Origin: Pirellula sp.
GTDB taxonomy: Bacteria; Planctomycetota; Planctomycetia; Pirellulales; Lacipirellulaceae
Reading direction: 5' to 3'
Assembly: GCA_013822725.1 (NCBI GenBank)
Contig: PNKX01000023.1
Span: forward strand, 20,096 to 84,095
Length of the DNA: 64,000 bases
Part shown: positions 45,207 to 54,244 of the stretch, piece after piece
How the letters are laid out: each line of letters starts with the position of its first letter
How positions within the stretch are numbered: the stretch's first letter is position 1
The notes under the pieces: generated by a model
The model's input: the letters and a program-made list of their open reading frames with translations, nothing else
Databases searched by the model: none
What the model was told of the DNA's origin: nothing
Program-made: the position numbers and the translations under genes

Positions 45207-47000
45207 TCAAGGGTAAGTCAGGCGGCCTTCGGCTTCCCAGCGGCGGCCGGCGATATGCACCAGGAGCAACAGGAATGCGAGAATAATGGCGATGAACATG
45301 ACCGACGCCAGAGCGACCGGATTGTTGACGATGTTTTCATAATATCCCGCTTTGTGGCGTTCCAATGCTACGCCGTCTTCGCCCCCGTTCAACGTAACGA
45401 GTAGCGCGTCGTCGGCGTCGACAATCAGCCAATCGCTGCCGTCACTCACCAACTTGGATCCCGCCGGCGCCTCGACGTCATGGGCGGCAAGCGTCGCCAG
45501 TAGCGGCGCACCCAACTCGCCCTCTTGAAGTCCGGCGACCACGCTGGCGTCGAGCGTTGCGACGTTGACGTCTTGGCTCGGAACATTGTTCCAACAGAAC
45601 ATCGCGAAGATGGTGATGAGGTAGACCGGCACGACGTACTTCAGCATCAACTGCACGAAGTGCGGAATCCGCATGTGGGCGCCGACGTGGGCCTCCTCGG
45701 CTCCTCGCTCGATCCCGAAACACCAACCGTAAATGATCGCTTGAATGAGGGCGAGCATGATGATCAGTACGCTCCCCACCCAGAAATCGAGGGTATCGAG
45801 CGCCACCATCCCTTCAGAGAAGTAGAGGACGAATCCGCATCCTAGCGCCGACACGAGTCCTAACATCGCCGCCGACGCATGCCGCTTCAGCCCGAACCCT
45901 TCTTCAAAGAAGGCGATGACAGGCTGCAGCATCGAAATGCTGCTGGTGATCGCTGCGATGAACAGGACGATAAACCACAAGAAGCCAATGATTCTTCCAC
46001 CCGGCATTTGAGCGAAGACATTCGGCAAGGCCTTAAAGCCGAGATCAAACGTCCCTTGCGAGCCAGCGGCCGCGCCAAGAAAAATGAATGCGGCAGGCAA
46101 GGTAATCAGTCCGCCGAAGCAGACTTCGAAGAACTCGTTAACGCTGCAAGCTGTCACGCCGCTAAGAACGACGTCATCCTTGCGCTTCAGGTAACTCGCG
46201 TAGTTAATGACGATGCCGAAGCCGACCGACAACGTGAAGAAGATTTGTCCCGCGGCGGCGAGCCACATTTGCGGATCAGAGAGATGGGAGAAGTCGGGAT
46301 TCCACATGAATCCAAGTCCGCCCAGTACGGATTGGTCTGGTTTGCTGGGATCGGGCGTTCCGAGCGTCAACACGCGGATCAGGACGATAAACGCCAACAC
46401 GGCCATGGCCGGCATCGCGACGCGGCAGAATGTTTCAATCCCCTTGCTGACCCCCCGATAGATCAACACAAAATTTGCGATAAACGTCCCGGCCAAGATG
46501 ACGAGAAATCCCAGGTGTCCCGACTGGAACAGGGCGCCGTTGGCGTCGGCGCCGACGAATTCATCGAAATGCGTCTGGAAGACTTCGGGGTTGTTGCCTT
46601 CTTTCATCAGCGAGCCGGTGAGGTACTGGATCGCGTACCCCAGGCACCACGCCTCGATGACGACGTAGTACATGTAGATCACGAGAGGGACGACGAGCGC
46701 GATCGCTCCGAAGTATCGCGCCCAACGGCTCTTCCAAAGCGTGCTGTAGATGCCGGGGGCGGAGTTGAACCCGTTGAGGCCGCCATACCGGCCCATCGTC
46801 CATTCGGCCCAGCAAAGGGGAATCCCCAGGACCAGCAGGGAGATGAAGTACGGAATCATGAAGGCGCCGCCGCCATGCTGGGCGGCCTGCCCCGGAAACC
46901 GCAGAAAATTGCCCAATCCGACGGCGGAGCCGGCGACTGCCAAAATGACGCCAATTCGGGAGGCCCACTGCTCGCCGCCCGCTGGGGATTTGCTCGACAC
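45207..47000 (-). CDS. Sodium-dependent amino-acid or amine symporter (NSS family)
   Basis: 597 residues with about 12 transmembrane helices. Helix 1 holds the unwound sodium/substrate site in [17 protein letters not shown] (about 17-33). Other family motifs are [19 protein letters not shown] helix 2 and SSISMLQP in helix 8. It is larger than LeuT (about 510) because about 95 soluble residues, with [16 protein letters not shown] to [12 protein letters not shown], are inserted between helices 11 and 12. The substrate cannot be read. It diverges from sufR across 230 bases. Confidence 0.9.
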   Translation of the reverse strand: MSSKSPAGGEQWASRIGVILAVAGSAVGLGNFLRFPGQAAQHGGGAFMIPYFISLLVLGIPLCWAEWTMGRYGGLNGFNSAPGIYSTLWKSRWARYFGAIALVVPLVIYMYYVVIEAWCLGYAIQYLTGSLMKEGNNPEVFQTHFDEFVGADANGALFQSGHLGFLVILAGTFIANFVLIYRGVSKGIETFCRVAMPAMAVLAFIVLIRVLTLGTPDPSKPDQSVLGGLGFMWNPDFSHLSDPQMWLAAAGQIFFTLSVGFGIVINYASYLKRKDDVVLSGVTACSVNEFFEVCFGGLITLPAAFIFLGAAAGSQGTFDLGFKALPNVFAQMPGGRIIGFLWFIVLFIAAITSSISMLQPVIAFFEEGFGLKRHASAAMLGLVSALGCGFVLYFSEGMVALDTLDFWVGSVLIIMLALIQAIIYGWCFGIERGAEEAHVGAHMRIPHFVQLMLKYVVPVYLITIFAMFCWNNVPSQDVNVATLDASVVAGLQEGELGAPLLATLAAHDVEAPAGSKLVSDGSDWLIVDADDALLVTLNGGEDGVALERHKAGYYENIVNNPVALASVMFIAIILAFLLLLVHIAGRRWEAEGRLTYP

Positions 47001-47121
47001 GCGGTCGTCTCCTCTGCCACCACCTGATTTGATCGGTAAACCTCTGCGTAACGCCTCCTCTTTGGCACGCTAGCAGAGGCTGACTTTTATCGAATAACAC
47101 CTTCCGTGTCAATGACTTACG

Positions 47122-47146
47122 ACTTGTAGAATTTGCGCACACAAGT
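47122..47146. promoter_or_regulatory. Inverted repeat in the sufR/NSS intergenic region
   Basis: ACTTGT and ACAAGT, separated by 13 bases, 85-109 bases upstream of the sufR start. SufR in cyanobacteria autoregulates through CAAC/GTTG inverted repeats; this site shares only the general layout. It is a candidate operator. Confidence 0.35.
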
Positions 47147-47230
47147 ATTTATCAAATAGCCAGTTGTCACAAATCGGCATGGCTGTAGGATTAAGTGCTA
47201 GGCGGCTCGTCGCCCAGCAGCAAAAAAGCC

Positions 47231-47866
47231 ATGAACGCGATTACCGAACTCTCAGACCAAACGATCGTCGACTACCTGCGCCGCCACGCGGTCGCCACGG
47301 TGAGCGATTTGGTTGAGTTCACGGGCGTCACCGCGACGGCGGTTCGCCAGAGGCTGACGCGGTTAATGGAGCATGGGCTGATCGCTCGCGAGTCGGAAGC
47401 GGCTGGTCGCGGCCGGCCGACGCACCGTTACTCGTTGACGCCGGCCGGAATTCGGTCGGGCGGCAATAACTACGGCCCGCTCGTGCAGGTGTTGTGGGAT
47501 GAGATCCGCGAGATTCGCGACCCTGAGATTCGTCGCGGGCTATTGAAGCGAGTTTCAGACCGCCTGGCCGAGAGTTACCGCGGACAGATACAGGGTGAAA
47601 CGGTGAAAGAGCGGATGGCCGATTTGGCGCGCCTGATGGCGAGCCAGGATGTGCCGTTCGAATATCAAGAATCAGCGTCAGGGGAGTTGCCGGTGCTAAC
47701 CGCGTTGGCGTGCCCCTACCCCGATTTGGCCGAGCATGATCGGGGAGTTTGTGCGATGGAAAAGATGTTGTTGTCGAGCGTGCTCGGCGAGTCGATGCGG
47801 CTGAGTTCGTGTCGGCTCGACGGAGCAAATTGTTGTACCTTCGAAGCGAGTGGAGCAGCGGGCTGA
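47231..47866 (+). CDS. sufR: SufR-like iron-sulfur transcriptional regulator
   Basis: I use the ATG at 47231 (MNAITELSDQ); the 12 upstream residues have no ribosome site and no similarity. The 211-residue protein has an N-terminal winged helix (VATVSDLVEFTGVTATAVRQRL) and C-terminal cysteines Cys161, Cys174, Cys194, Cys201 and Cys202. The spacing Cys161-x12-Cys174-x27-Cys202 equals that of the cluster ligands in cyanobacterial SufR. It should bind a [4Fe-4S] or [2Fe-2S] cluster and repress the suf genes when clusters are plentiful. Its position immediately before the suf genes supports this. Confidence 0.9.
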   Translation: MNAITELSDQTIVDYLRRHAVATVSDLVEFTGVTATAVRQRLTRLMEHGLIARESEAAGRGRPTHRYSLTPAGIRSGGNNYGPLVQVLWDEIREIRDPEIRRGLLKRVSDRLAESYRGQIQGETVKERMADLARLMASQDVPFEYQESASGELPVLTALACPYPDLAEHDRGVCAMEKMLLSSVLGESMRLSSCRLDGANCCTFEASGAAG

Positions 47867-47973
47867 AGCGAGCCGTCACTCCTAGTCGGGCGCAAGCTAG
47901 CGTGATACGCTAAGCCTTTCGCCGTAAGGGTTTTGGACGCGCCGCAATCAACTCATAGGACGATCGAACCGCT

Positions 47974-48582
47974 ATGTCGCAACCTTGGATTGAAGGACGG
48001 TTTGAGGAGAACGTTATCACCACGACGGTGGAGCAGGCGATTAATTGGGCGCGGCAGGCCAGTATCTGGCCGCTGACGTTCGGACTCGCCTGCTGTGCGA
48101 TCGAGATGATGGCGGCGGGAGCGAGCCGTTACGACATGGATCGGTTTGGCGCCGGAGCATTCCGCGCCACGCCGCGACAAGCAGACTTAATGATCGTCGC
48201 TGGCACGGTGACGTACAAAATGGCGAGCCGTGTGCGGCGACTTTACAACATGATGCCCGATCCGAAGTTCGTCATCGCGATGGGCGCCTGCACCGTCGGC
48301 GGCGGGCCGTACTTCAAGTATGGCTACCACGTGGTGAAGGGGGTCGACTTGGTGGTGCCGGTGGACGTTTACGTTCCTGGCTGTCCGCCGCGGCCCGAGG
48401 CGTTGCTCGAAGGGCTGATGCGAATTCAAGACAAGATCAAGGGGCACCGGATCGCTCGGATTGCTGGTCAGGGGATCGGCAACAAAGTCGAAGACGAGTT
48501 GCCGATGCCGCATCACAGCGGTTATGTGGCGAGCCCGATCGAGACGGCGCCGCTGTTTGATCATCAGAAGATTACTGGTTGA
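47974..48582 (+). CDS. nuoB: Orphan NuoB-like NADH-quinone oxidoreductase subunit B
   Basis: 202 residues with all four ligands of iron-sulfur cluster N2: Cys40, Cys41 ([10 protein letters not shown]), Cys106 (GACTVGG) and Cys137 (VPGCPPRPE). In complex I this subunit delivers electrons to quinone. Here no other nuo gene is present; it is placed between sufR and sufC. The [13 protein letters not shown] and [13 protein letters not shown] segments are normal for NuoB. It may serve the main complex I encoded elsewhere, or form a separate small module. Location suggests that SufR regulates it. Confidence 0.93.
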   Translation: MSQPWIEGRFEENVITTTVEQAINWARQASIWPLTFGLACCAIEMMAAGASRYDMDRFGAGAFRATPRQADLMIVAGTVTYKMASRVRRLYNMMPDPKFVIAMGACTVGGGPYFKYGYHVVKGVDLVVPVDVYVPGCPPRPEALLEGLMRIQDKIKGHRIARIAGQGIGNKVEDELPMPHHSGYVASPIETAPLFDHQKITG

Positions 48583-48599
48583 GTTTTTGGAATGACACG

Positions 48600-48628
48600 C
48601 GCCGGGGGCGAGACGCCCCGGCTCGCTG
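48600..48628. repeat. Hairpin repeat upstream of sufC
   Basis: CGCCGGGGGCGAGACGCCCC then GGCTCGCTGG. It is the inverted relative of 32494-32521 and sits in the gap between nuoB and sufC. Confidence 0.8.
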
Positions 48629-48666
48629 GAAATTAACTTTGCGTCTCGAAGCGAATAACTGTTGCG

Positions 48667-49497
48667 ATGGCTGAAACGCTCAAGATTACGAATCTCCATG
48701 TGTCCGTCGAAGGCAAGCCGATTTTGCGCGGCGTGAATCTCACGATTCGCCGCGGCGAGACGCACGCGCTGATGGGCCCGAACGGCTCCGGCAAAAGCAC
48801 GCTCGGCAACGCGGTCATGGGGCACCCGAACTACGAGGTGACCGAAGGCACGATCGAGCTCAACGGCGAAGACGTCCTCGCGATGGACGCCTCCGAACGG
48901 GCGCGCGCCGGCATCTTCATGGCCTTCCAACGGCCGATGGCGATTCCGGGCGTGAAGATGGCCGACTTCCTGCGCCACGCGACCACTAACGTCCGCAATC
49001 CAAGTCGCAAGGAAGGTCAGGAATTGATCCCGATGCGTCAATTCCGCAAGGAGCTGACCGAGAAGATGGACCAACTGCGGATGGACGTCGAGTTCGCCCG
49101 CCGGTACGTCAACGACGGTTTCTCCGGCGGCGAGATGAAGCGGGCCGAGATCCTGCAGATGGCGATGCTGCGGCCGAAGTTCGCGATCCTCGACGAGACC
49201 GACAGCGGCCTCGACGTCGACGCAGTGAAGCTGGCCAGCCAGAGCATCGCCCAGATCGGCCGCGAGCAAGCCGAAGGCGAGGAGATGGGCATTCTCATCA
49301 TCACGCACCACGACAAGCTGCTTGAGAACAACGTCCCCGACTTCACGCATGTGATGCTCGGCGGGCGGATCGTCGAGACGGGCGGAGTAGAGCTCGCCCA
49401 AGAGTTGTACACCGAAGGTTACGACCGCATTCGCGCCGCCTACCCCGACGCCGCGGCGGCCGACGCCGAGATGCAGCAAGCGACCGCTGCCGTTTAA
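48667..49497 (+). CDS. sufC: Fe-S cluster assembly ATPase SufC
   Basis: 276 residues, ABC-type ATPase. Walker A is GPNGSGKST (37-45), the signature motif is FSGGEMKRAEI, and Walker B is FAILDETDSGLD; the H-loop His is in IITHHDKLL. SufC has no membrane partner: it forms a complex with SufB and SufD and drives conformational change for cluster assembly. The DET-D-SGLD wording instead of DEPTSGLD is typical of SufC. Confidence 0.97.
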   Translation: MAETLKITNLHVSVEGKPILRGVNLTIRRGETHALMGPNGSGKSTLGNAVMGHPNYEVTEGTIELNGEDVLAMDASERARAGIFMAFQRPMAIPGVKMADFLRHATTNVRNPSRKEGQELIPMRQFRKELTEKMDQLRMDVEFARRYVNDGFSGGEMKRAEILQMAMLRPKFAILDETDSGLDVDAVKLASQSIAQIGREQAEGEEMGILIITHHDKLLENNVPDFTHVMLGGRIVETGGVELAQELYTEGYDRIRAAYPDAAAADAEMQQATAAV

Positions 49498-49521
49498 TTA
49501 ATTGAGAACAGAAGAGAATAA

Positions 49522-49612
49522 TTGACAGGATCACAAGATTTACAGGATCGACAGGATGAAACTTCTCATCCTTTCATCCTGCTGATCCGCGAAATCCTGC
49601 AATCCTGTCAAA
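49522..49612. repeat. Inverted repeat, GACAGGAT family
   Basis: Left arm TTGACAGGATCACAAGATTT then CAGGATCGACAGGATGAA; right arm ends CCTGCAATCCTGTCAAAG. It is built of repeated AGGAT units, and the same family is at 62351-62477. It fills the gap between sufC and sufB. Confidence 0.85.
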
Positions 49613-49630
49613 GAATCAATAGGCTCAACC

Positions 49631-51037
49631 ATGGCTACCGACTTGCTTGAAAACGGCACGATTGGCGAGATCAATAAGTACGACTTCATCACGCCGTCGC
49701 ACGACGTCTTCCGCGCCGCGCGCGGCTTGAACGCCAACATCGTCGCGCAGATTTCCGAGATGAAGAAAGAGCCGGGCTGGATGCGCGACTTCCGCCTCCG
49801 CTCGCTCAAGATCTTCGAATCGAAGCCGATGCCGCTGTGGGGCGGCGACATCGGCATCAATTTCCAGGACATCTACTACTACCTGAAGCCGACCGACCAA
49901 CAGGGCAAGACCTGGGACGACGTACCGCAGGACATCAAGGATACGTTCGATCGGCTCGGCATCCCCGAAGCCGAAAAGAAGTATCTCGCCGGCGTGAAGG
50001 CCCAGTTCGAGAGCGAAGTCGTCTACGGTTCGCTGCAGGAAGACCTCGGCAAGAAGGGGGTCCTCTTCACCGATACCGACACGGCGCTCCGCGATCATCC
50101 CGATCTGCTTCGCGAGTACTTTGGCAAGATCATTCCGCCGGAGGACAACAAGTTCGCGGCCCTCAACTCGGCCGTCTGGTCGGGCGGTTCGTTTATCTAC
50201 GTCCCACCGGGGGTGAAGATCGAGTTCCCGCTGCAGGCCTACTTCCGCATCAATGCGGAGCAAATGGGCCAATTCGAGCGAACGCTGATCATCGTCGACG
50301 AAGGCGCCGAGGTTCACTACGTCGAAGGGTGCACCGCCCCGATGTACACGACCGAGAGCCTTCACTCGGCCGTGGTCGAGATCATCGTCAAGAAGCATGG
50401 CCGTTGCCGCTACACGACGATCCAAAACTGGGCGAACAACATCTACAACCTCGTCACCAAGCGGGCGATGGCGTACGAAGATTCGCTCATGGAGTGGATC
50501 GACGGCAACCTCGGCAGCCGCCTGACGATGAAGTACCCGGCCGTCTACATGATGGAACCAGGCGCCCGCGGCGAGATCCTGTCGATTGCGTTCTCATCGA
50601 AGGGTCAGCATCAGGACGCGGGGGCGAAGGTCGTCCACTGCGCTCCGAACACGAAGAGCCGCATCATCTCGAAGAGCATCAGCAAGAACGGCGGCCGCTC
50701 GAGCTACCGCGGCCTGTGCAAGGTCGAAAAGGGCGCCACCGGCTGCAAGAGCAACGTCGTCTGCGACGCGTTGATCCTCGACCCGCAAAGCCGCAGTGAT
50801 ACCTACCCCTACATCGAAGTCGAAGAGTCGGACGTGCAGATCGAGCACGAGGCGAGCGTCTCGCGAATCGGCGAAGAGCAGCTCTTCTACTTGATGAGCC
50901 GCGGACTGAGCGAAGCCGAATCGAGCTCGATGATCGTGAGCGGGTTTATCGAACCGCTGATCAAAGAGCTGCCGATGGAATACGCCGTCGAAATGAATCG
51001 GCTGATTGAGTTGCAGATGGAAGGGAGCGTGGGCTAA
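49631..51037 (+). CDS. sufB: Fe-S cluster assembly protein SufB
   Basis: 468 residues. The conserved segment around [21 protein letters not shown] and the C-terminal block [48 protein letters not shown] are characteristic of SufB. The protein scaffolds nascent clusters with SufC and SufD. Slightly shorter than the E. coli protein (495 residues), with the missing part at the N-terminus. It lies between sufC and sufD in the usual relative order. Confidence 0.97.
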   Translation: MATDLLENGTIGEINKYDFITPSHDVFRAARGLNANIVAQISEMKKEPGWMRDFRLRSLKIFESKPMPLWGGDIGINFQDIYYYLKPTDQQGKTWDDVPQDIKDTFDRLGIPEAEKKYLAGVKAQFESEVVYGSLQEDLGKKGVLFTDTDTALRDHPDLLREYFGKIIPPEDNKFAALNSAVWSGGSFIYVPPGVKIEFPLQAYFRINAEQMGQFERTLIIVDEGAEVHYVEGCTAPMYTTESLHSAVVEIIVKKHGRCRYTTIQNWANNIYNLVTKRAMAYEDSLMEWIDGNLGSRLTMKYPAVYMMEPGARGEILSIAFSSKGQHQDAGAKVVHCAPNTKSRIISKSISKNGGRSSYRGLCKVEKGATGCKSNVVCDALILDPQSRSDTYPYIEVEESDVQIEHEASVSRIGEEQLFYLMSRGLSEAESSSMIVSGFIEPLIKELPMEYAVEMNRLIELQMEGSVG

Positions 51038-51129
51038 ACGCCTGCTGTTTCTCACTGCACGCCGTTGCGAATTCTTGAGTCTTTGAAAGGTCGGCGATTC
51101 CTCGTCGCGGCCAGGAAGTTTATTTGAAG

Positions 51130-52440
51130 ATGAGTGCTACGTTGACTGCCCCCAGCTTCACCCAAGATAGCTTCGACGCTTTCCTTGGAGGGCGAAACGA
51201 ACCGGGGTGGCTCGTCGATCTCCGCCGCGCCGCGTGGGCCCGCTTCAACGAGTTGGCCATGCCGGCTCGCAACGATGAAGAGTGGGTACGCACCGATATT
51301 CGGCTGTTCAAGCTCGACCGCTTCGGCTTCCCGACCGGCGCGCCGGTTGGTAGCGACATGCCGCGGTCGCTCTTGGCCGAAGGCGTGGCCCTTGGCGGCA
51401 GCACGGTGACGAGCGATAGCGTCGTTGTTGGGGCTCAGCTCGCCGAGAAGTGGTCGGCGAAGGGAGTGCTGTTTGGCGACCTGGCGACGATGGTCGCCGA
51501 GCATGGCGACTTGCTGCGTCCCTATTTCGAACGCCGCGTCGTCGATGCGAACCGCGACAAATTCGCAGCACTCAATGCGGCTGCGTGGTCTGGTGGCGCG
51601 CTGCTCTACGTGCCGAAGCGGGTGACGATCGACGAGCCGCTGCACTCGCTCTCGGCAATGACCGACGGCGGGATCGACTTGAACCGGACGCTGGTTATCG
51701 TGGAGGAAGGCGCCGAGGCGACGCTGCTGTCGGAAACGGCCAGCATCTCCGAACATGGCGGCGGCTTCCATTGCGGTTCGATCGAACTGCTCGTCGAGCC
51801 AGGCGCTCGGCTGCGGTACGTCAGCCTGCAGAACTGGGGCGATCAGGTGTGGCACTTTGCTCACCAGAAGGCCCACATCGCCGCGCGGGGGCATTTGCAG
51901 TGGACCATCGGCGCGCTCGGCAGCCGGTTGGCCAAGGTGAACCAGCACGTCGCGATGACGGGCCAGGACGCCGAAGCGCAGGTGAACGGCGTGATGTTCA
52001 CCCAAGGCCGGCAGCATCTTTCGTACAACACCCACCAGCACCACATGGCGGCCCACTGCCGCAGCGACTTGCTTTACAAGGCGGCGCTGCAGGACGACTC
52101 GCGCACGGTGTGGCGCGGGATGATCAAGGTCGACAAGCCTGCGCAGCGGACCGACGCCTACCAGCGGAATGACAACCTGATGTTGTCGCGCACCGCTCGC
52201 GCCGACTCGATCCCGGGCCTCGAGATCGAAGCCGACGACGTTCGTTGCACCCACGGCAGCACGAGTGGCCGCGTCGACGAGCAGCAGGTCTTCTACGCGA
52301 TGACCCGCGGCTACACCCGCCAGGAAGCGGTCCGCATGATCGTGGAAGGCTTCTTCCAACAGGTCTTCGACCGCATTCCGATCGAAAGCGTCAGCGAGGC
52401 CCTCGGCGAAGCGATCGGCCAGCGCGTGCGCGATATTTAG
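51130..52440 (+). CDS. sufD: Fe-S cluster assembly protein SufD
   Basis: 436 residues from the ATG at 51130, after AGGAAG; an in-frame TTG two codons earlier is possible. It shares the right-handed beta-helix core of SufB and ends with EADDVRCTHGSTSGRVDEQ and QVFYAMTRGYTRQEAVRMIVEGFF, the SufD signature with CTHG. It pairs with SufB and SufC. The gap of 92 bases after sufB shows no hairpin. The usual following partner, the desulfurase gene sufS, is absent here. Confidence 0.95.
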   Translation: MSATLTAPSFTQDSFDAFLGGRNEPGWLVDLRRAAWARFNELAMPARNDEEWVRTDIRLFKLDRFGFPTGAPVGSDMPRSLLAEGVALGGSTVTSDSVVVGAQLAEKWSAKGVLFGDLATMVAEHGDLLRPYFERRVVDANRDKFAALNAAAWSGGALLYVPKRVTIDEPLHSLSAMTDGGIDLNRTLVIVEEGAEATLLSETASISEHGGGFHCGSIELLVEPGARLRYVSLQNWGDQVWHFAHQKAHIAARGHLQWTIGALGSRLAKVNQHVAMTGQDAEAQVNGVMFTQGRQHLSYNTHQHHMAAHCRSDLLYKAALQDDSRTVWRGMIKVDKPAQRTDAYQRNDNLMLSRTARADSIPGLEIEADDVRCTHGSTSGRVDEQQVFYAMTRGYTRQEAVRMIVEGFFQQVFDRIPIESVSEALGEAIGQRVRDI

Positions 52441-52502
52441 CCCAAGTCAATCAACGTGCGTCGCCTGGCGCGGCGCGCAGCCAGTAAGGCGGTAGTCAGT
52501 AG

Positions 52503-52829
52503 ATGTCTGAGTTCATTCCGGCTGCGAAGGTCGGCGAGGTCGTTGATCCTGGTTCGTTGCTGGTTGAGATCGACGACCGCCTCGTGGTGCTGATTCACGC
52601 CGCCGGTCACTGGTACGCGCTCGACGACGTCTGCACCCACGACGGCGGCCCGCTAAGCGACGGACCAGTCGATGCGGCAGACCTCTCCATTGCCTGCCCG
52701 CGGCATGGGGCGAAGTTCGCTCTCGCCACCGGCGCCGCGATGACTATGCCGGCAACGAAGCCGACCGTCGCCCACGAGGTGAAGGTTGAAGGTGATCAGG
52801 TATTCGTGCGACTTCACCACGACGCCTAA
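52503..52829 (+). CDS. Rieske [2Fe-2S] ferredoxin
   Basis: 108 residues. The two Rieske motifs are present: Cys44-Thr-His46 in CTHDGG and Cys65-x2-His68 in CPRHGAKF, as in soluble Rieske ferredoxins of oxygenases. It has no signal peptide. Position between sufD and sufT suggests that it supplies electrons for cluster assembly or is simply a client. In other bacteria such ferredoxins are found behind sufD. Confidence 0.92.
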   Translation: MSEFIPAAKVGEVVDPGSLLVEIDDRLVVLIHAAGHWYALDDVCTHDGGPLSDGPVDAADLSIACPRHGAKFALATGAAMTMPATKPTVAHEVKVEGDQVFVRLHHDA

Positions 52830-52846
52830 CTACGAGGAGTATTGAA

Positions 52847-53164
52847 ATGGCCATCGCCGAAGACACCGTACGCGAAGCGCTCAAGACCGTGATCGACCCC
52901 GAGTTGTTCGTCAACATCGTCGACTTGGGGCTGATCTACGACGTGAAGATCTCCGACGTCGAAGAGGGGAAGTGCAACGTCGACGTCGAGATGACGATGA
53001 CCAGCCCTGCCTGCCCCGCCGGTCCCCAGTTGCTTGGCCAATCGAAAGCCGCGGTCGGCAATCTCGAAGGGGTCGCCGCGGTCGACGTGCGGCTGGTGAT
53101 GGACCCGCCGTGGACGCCCGATCGCATGACGGAAGACGCCCGCGATCAGCTCGGCATCTTCTAA
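52847..53164 (+). CDS. sufT: MIP18-family Fe-S maturation protein SufT
   Basis: 105 residues. Start after AGGAG in ACGAGGAGTATTG. The conserved DPEL (17-20) and VDLGLIYDV (25-33), followed by TSPACPAG (53-59 with the family Cys), match the DUF59/MIP18 domain. SufT helps deliver clusters to specific apoproteins. It is the last gene of the suf island. Confidence 0.92.
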   Translation: MAIAEDTVREALKTVIDPELFVNIVDLGLIYDVKISDVEEGKCNVDVEMTMTSPACPAGPQLLGQSKAAVGNLEGVAAVDVRLVMDPPWTPDRMTEDARDQLGIF

Positions 53165-53189
53165 CCTACGCGCCGCCAACCACTCCTTA

Positions 53190-53213
53190 GCCCCCGGTCA
53201 GTGACCGGGGGTT
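53190..53213. repeat. Hairpin repeat CCCCCGGTCA-GTGACCGGGGG
   Basis: Perfect stem AGCCCCCGGTCA with its partner TGACCGGGGG and almost no loop, nine bases before the next start codon. Its location after sufT suggests a terminator or a REP-like unit; the T-run is absent. Confidence 0.7.
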
Positions 53214-53221
53214 AGCTCCGC

Positions 53222-54244
53222 ATGCACGTCTTCCTCTACGAGTGGATCACCGGCGGCGGCCTGATCAGAGAGCCGGGCCAACTGCCGGCATCGCTGCTGC
53301 GAGAAGGCTCCGCGATGGCGACCGCGCTGGCCGCTGATTTCGCGAAGATCCCCGGCTGCCGCGTGAGCCTGCTCCGCGACGTGCGGCTCGACACGCTAAC
53401 CTTTCCCGGTTGCGAAGTCGTTGACGTGCAATCGGCGAGCGAGTGGCGAGAAGAGTTCGAGCGGCTCGCCGCCGCTGCCGACTGGTCGCTCGCCGTCGCG
53501 CCAGAATTCGACCGCATTCTCGAACGCACGACGCAGCACATCATCGACGCTGGCGGCCGCTCGTTGAACGCCTCGCGCGAGTTCATCACGCTCGCCTCGC
53601 ACAAACAGCGAACGGCGGAACGATTGCGCGCCGCGGGCGTGGCCGCGCCGCATGGCGTCATCTTGCCCGAAGGCGAAACGAAGCTCCCCGCGGACTTTGC
53701 GTATCCAGCAGTGCTCAAGCCCGCCGATGGCGCCGGCTCGCAGGACATGTATCTCGTGGCCAGCCACCGCGACGAACCGCCGTCGTACGCCTGGGAGCGT
53801 CGCCTGGAGGAATTCAAACCAGGGCGATCGGCGAGCGTTGCCGCGATATGTGGCGATGCCGGCCCGATCATGTTACCCGCGTGTTCACAGCGACTGAGCG
53901 ACGACGGCCGCATGACTTATCTTGGCGGCGCCCTGATTGTCGAACCGGCGCTGGCGGAACGCGCCTCACTGCTCGCGGAGCGCGCCCTCACAGCGATGCC
54001 ACCGGCGCGCGGGTTCGTCGGCGTCGATCTGATTCTCGGCGCGAGCGCCCACGGCGAGGACGACGCCGTCATCGAGATCAACCCGCGCGTCACCACCTCG
54101 TACGTCGGCCTGCGGCAAGCGATCGATCAGAATCTTGCTCAATTGCTGATCAAGGTCGTCAACGGCGAATCGGTTGAGATCACTCTTCGCAATCCGAACA
54201 TCGAATTCGGGGCCGACGGCGCCACATGGGTGAACCGCCGATGA
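53222..54244 (+). CDS. ATP-grasp ligase resembling MfnD (tyramine-glutamate ligase)
   Basis: 340 residues. ATP-grasp features include VLKPADGAGSQDMYLV (about 158-173) and EINPRVTTSYVGL (about 282-294), with the acidic metal residues in the VDLIL and EINPR strands. The N-terminus MHVFLYEWITGGGLI is typical of the ATP-grasp family near H4MPT/methanofuran genes. By sequence alone the substrate is not fixed; the two genes behind it resemble MfnF and MfnE of methanofuran synthesis, which makes gamma-glutamylation of tyramine plausible. It is in an overlapping three-gene operon. Confidence 0.75.
   Translation: MHVFLYEWITGGGLIREPGQLPASLLREGSAMATALAADFAKIPGCRVSLLRDVRLDTLTFPGCEVVDVQSASEWREEFERLAAAADWSLAVAPEFDRILERTTQHIIDAGGRSLNASREFITLASHKQRTAERLRAAGVAAPHGVILPEGETKLPADFAYPAVLKPADGAGSQDMYLVASHRDEPPSYAWERRLEEFKPGRSASVAAICGDAGPIMLPACSQRLSDDGRMTYLGGALIVEPALAERASLLAERALTAMPPARGFVGVDLILGASAHGEDDAVIEINPRVTTSYVGLRQAIDQNLAQLLIKVVNGESVEITLRNPNIEFGADGATWVNRR

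Noticed and set aside
45879..47027. A 382-residue plus-strand ORF
   Set aside because: It lies opposite the symporter, which has all transmembrane segments; the translation is hydrophilic and featureless.
49522..49612. A CRISPR-like array
   Set aside because: The repeated AGGAT words are too short and are arranged as an inverted repeat; there are no spacers of constant length and no cas genes in the window.
51052..52359. A 435-residue minus-strand ORF
   Set aside because: It is antisense to sufD and lacks any domain signature.
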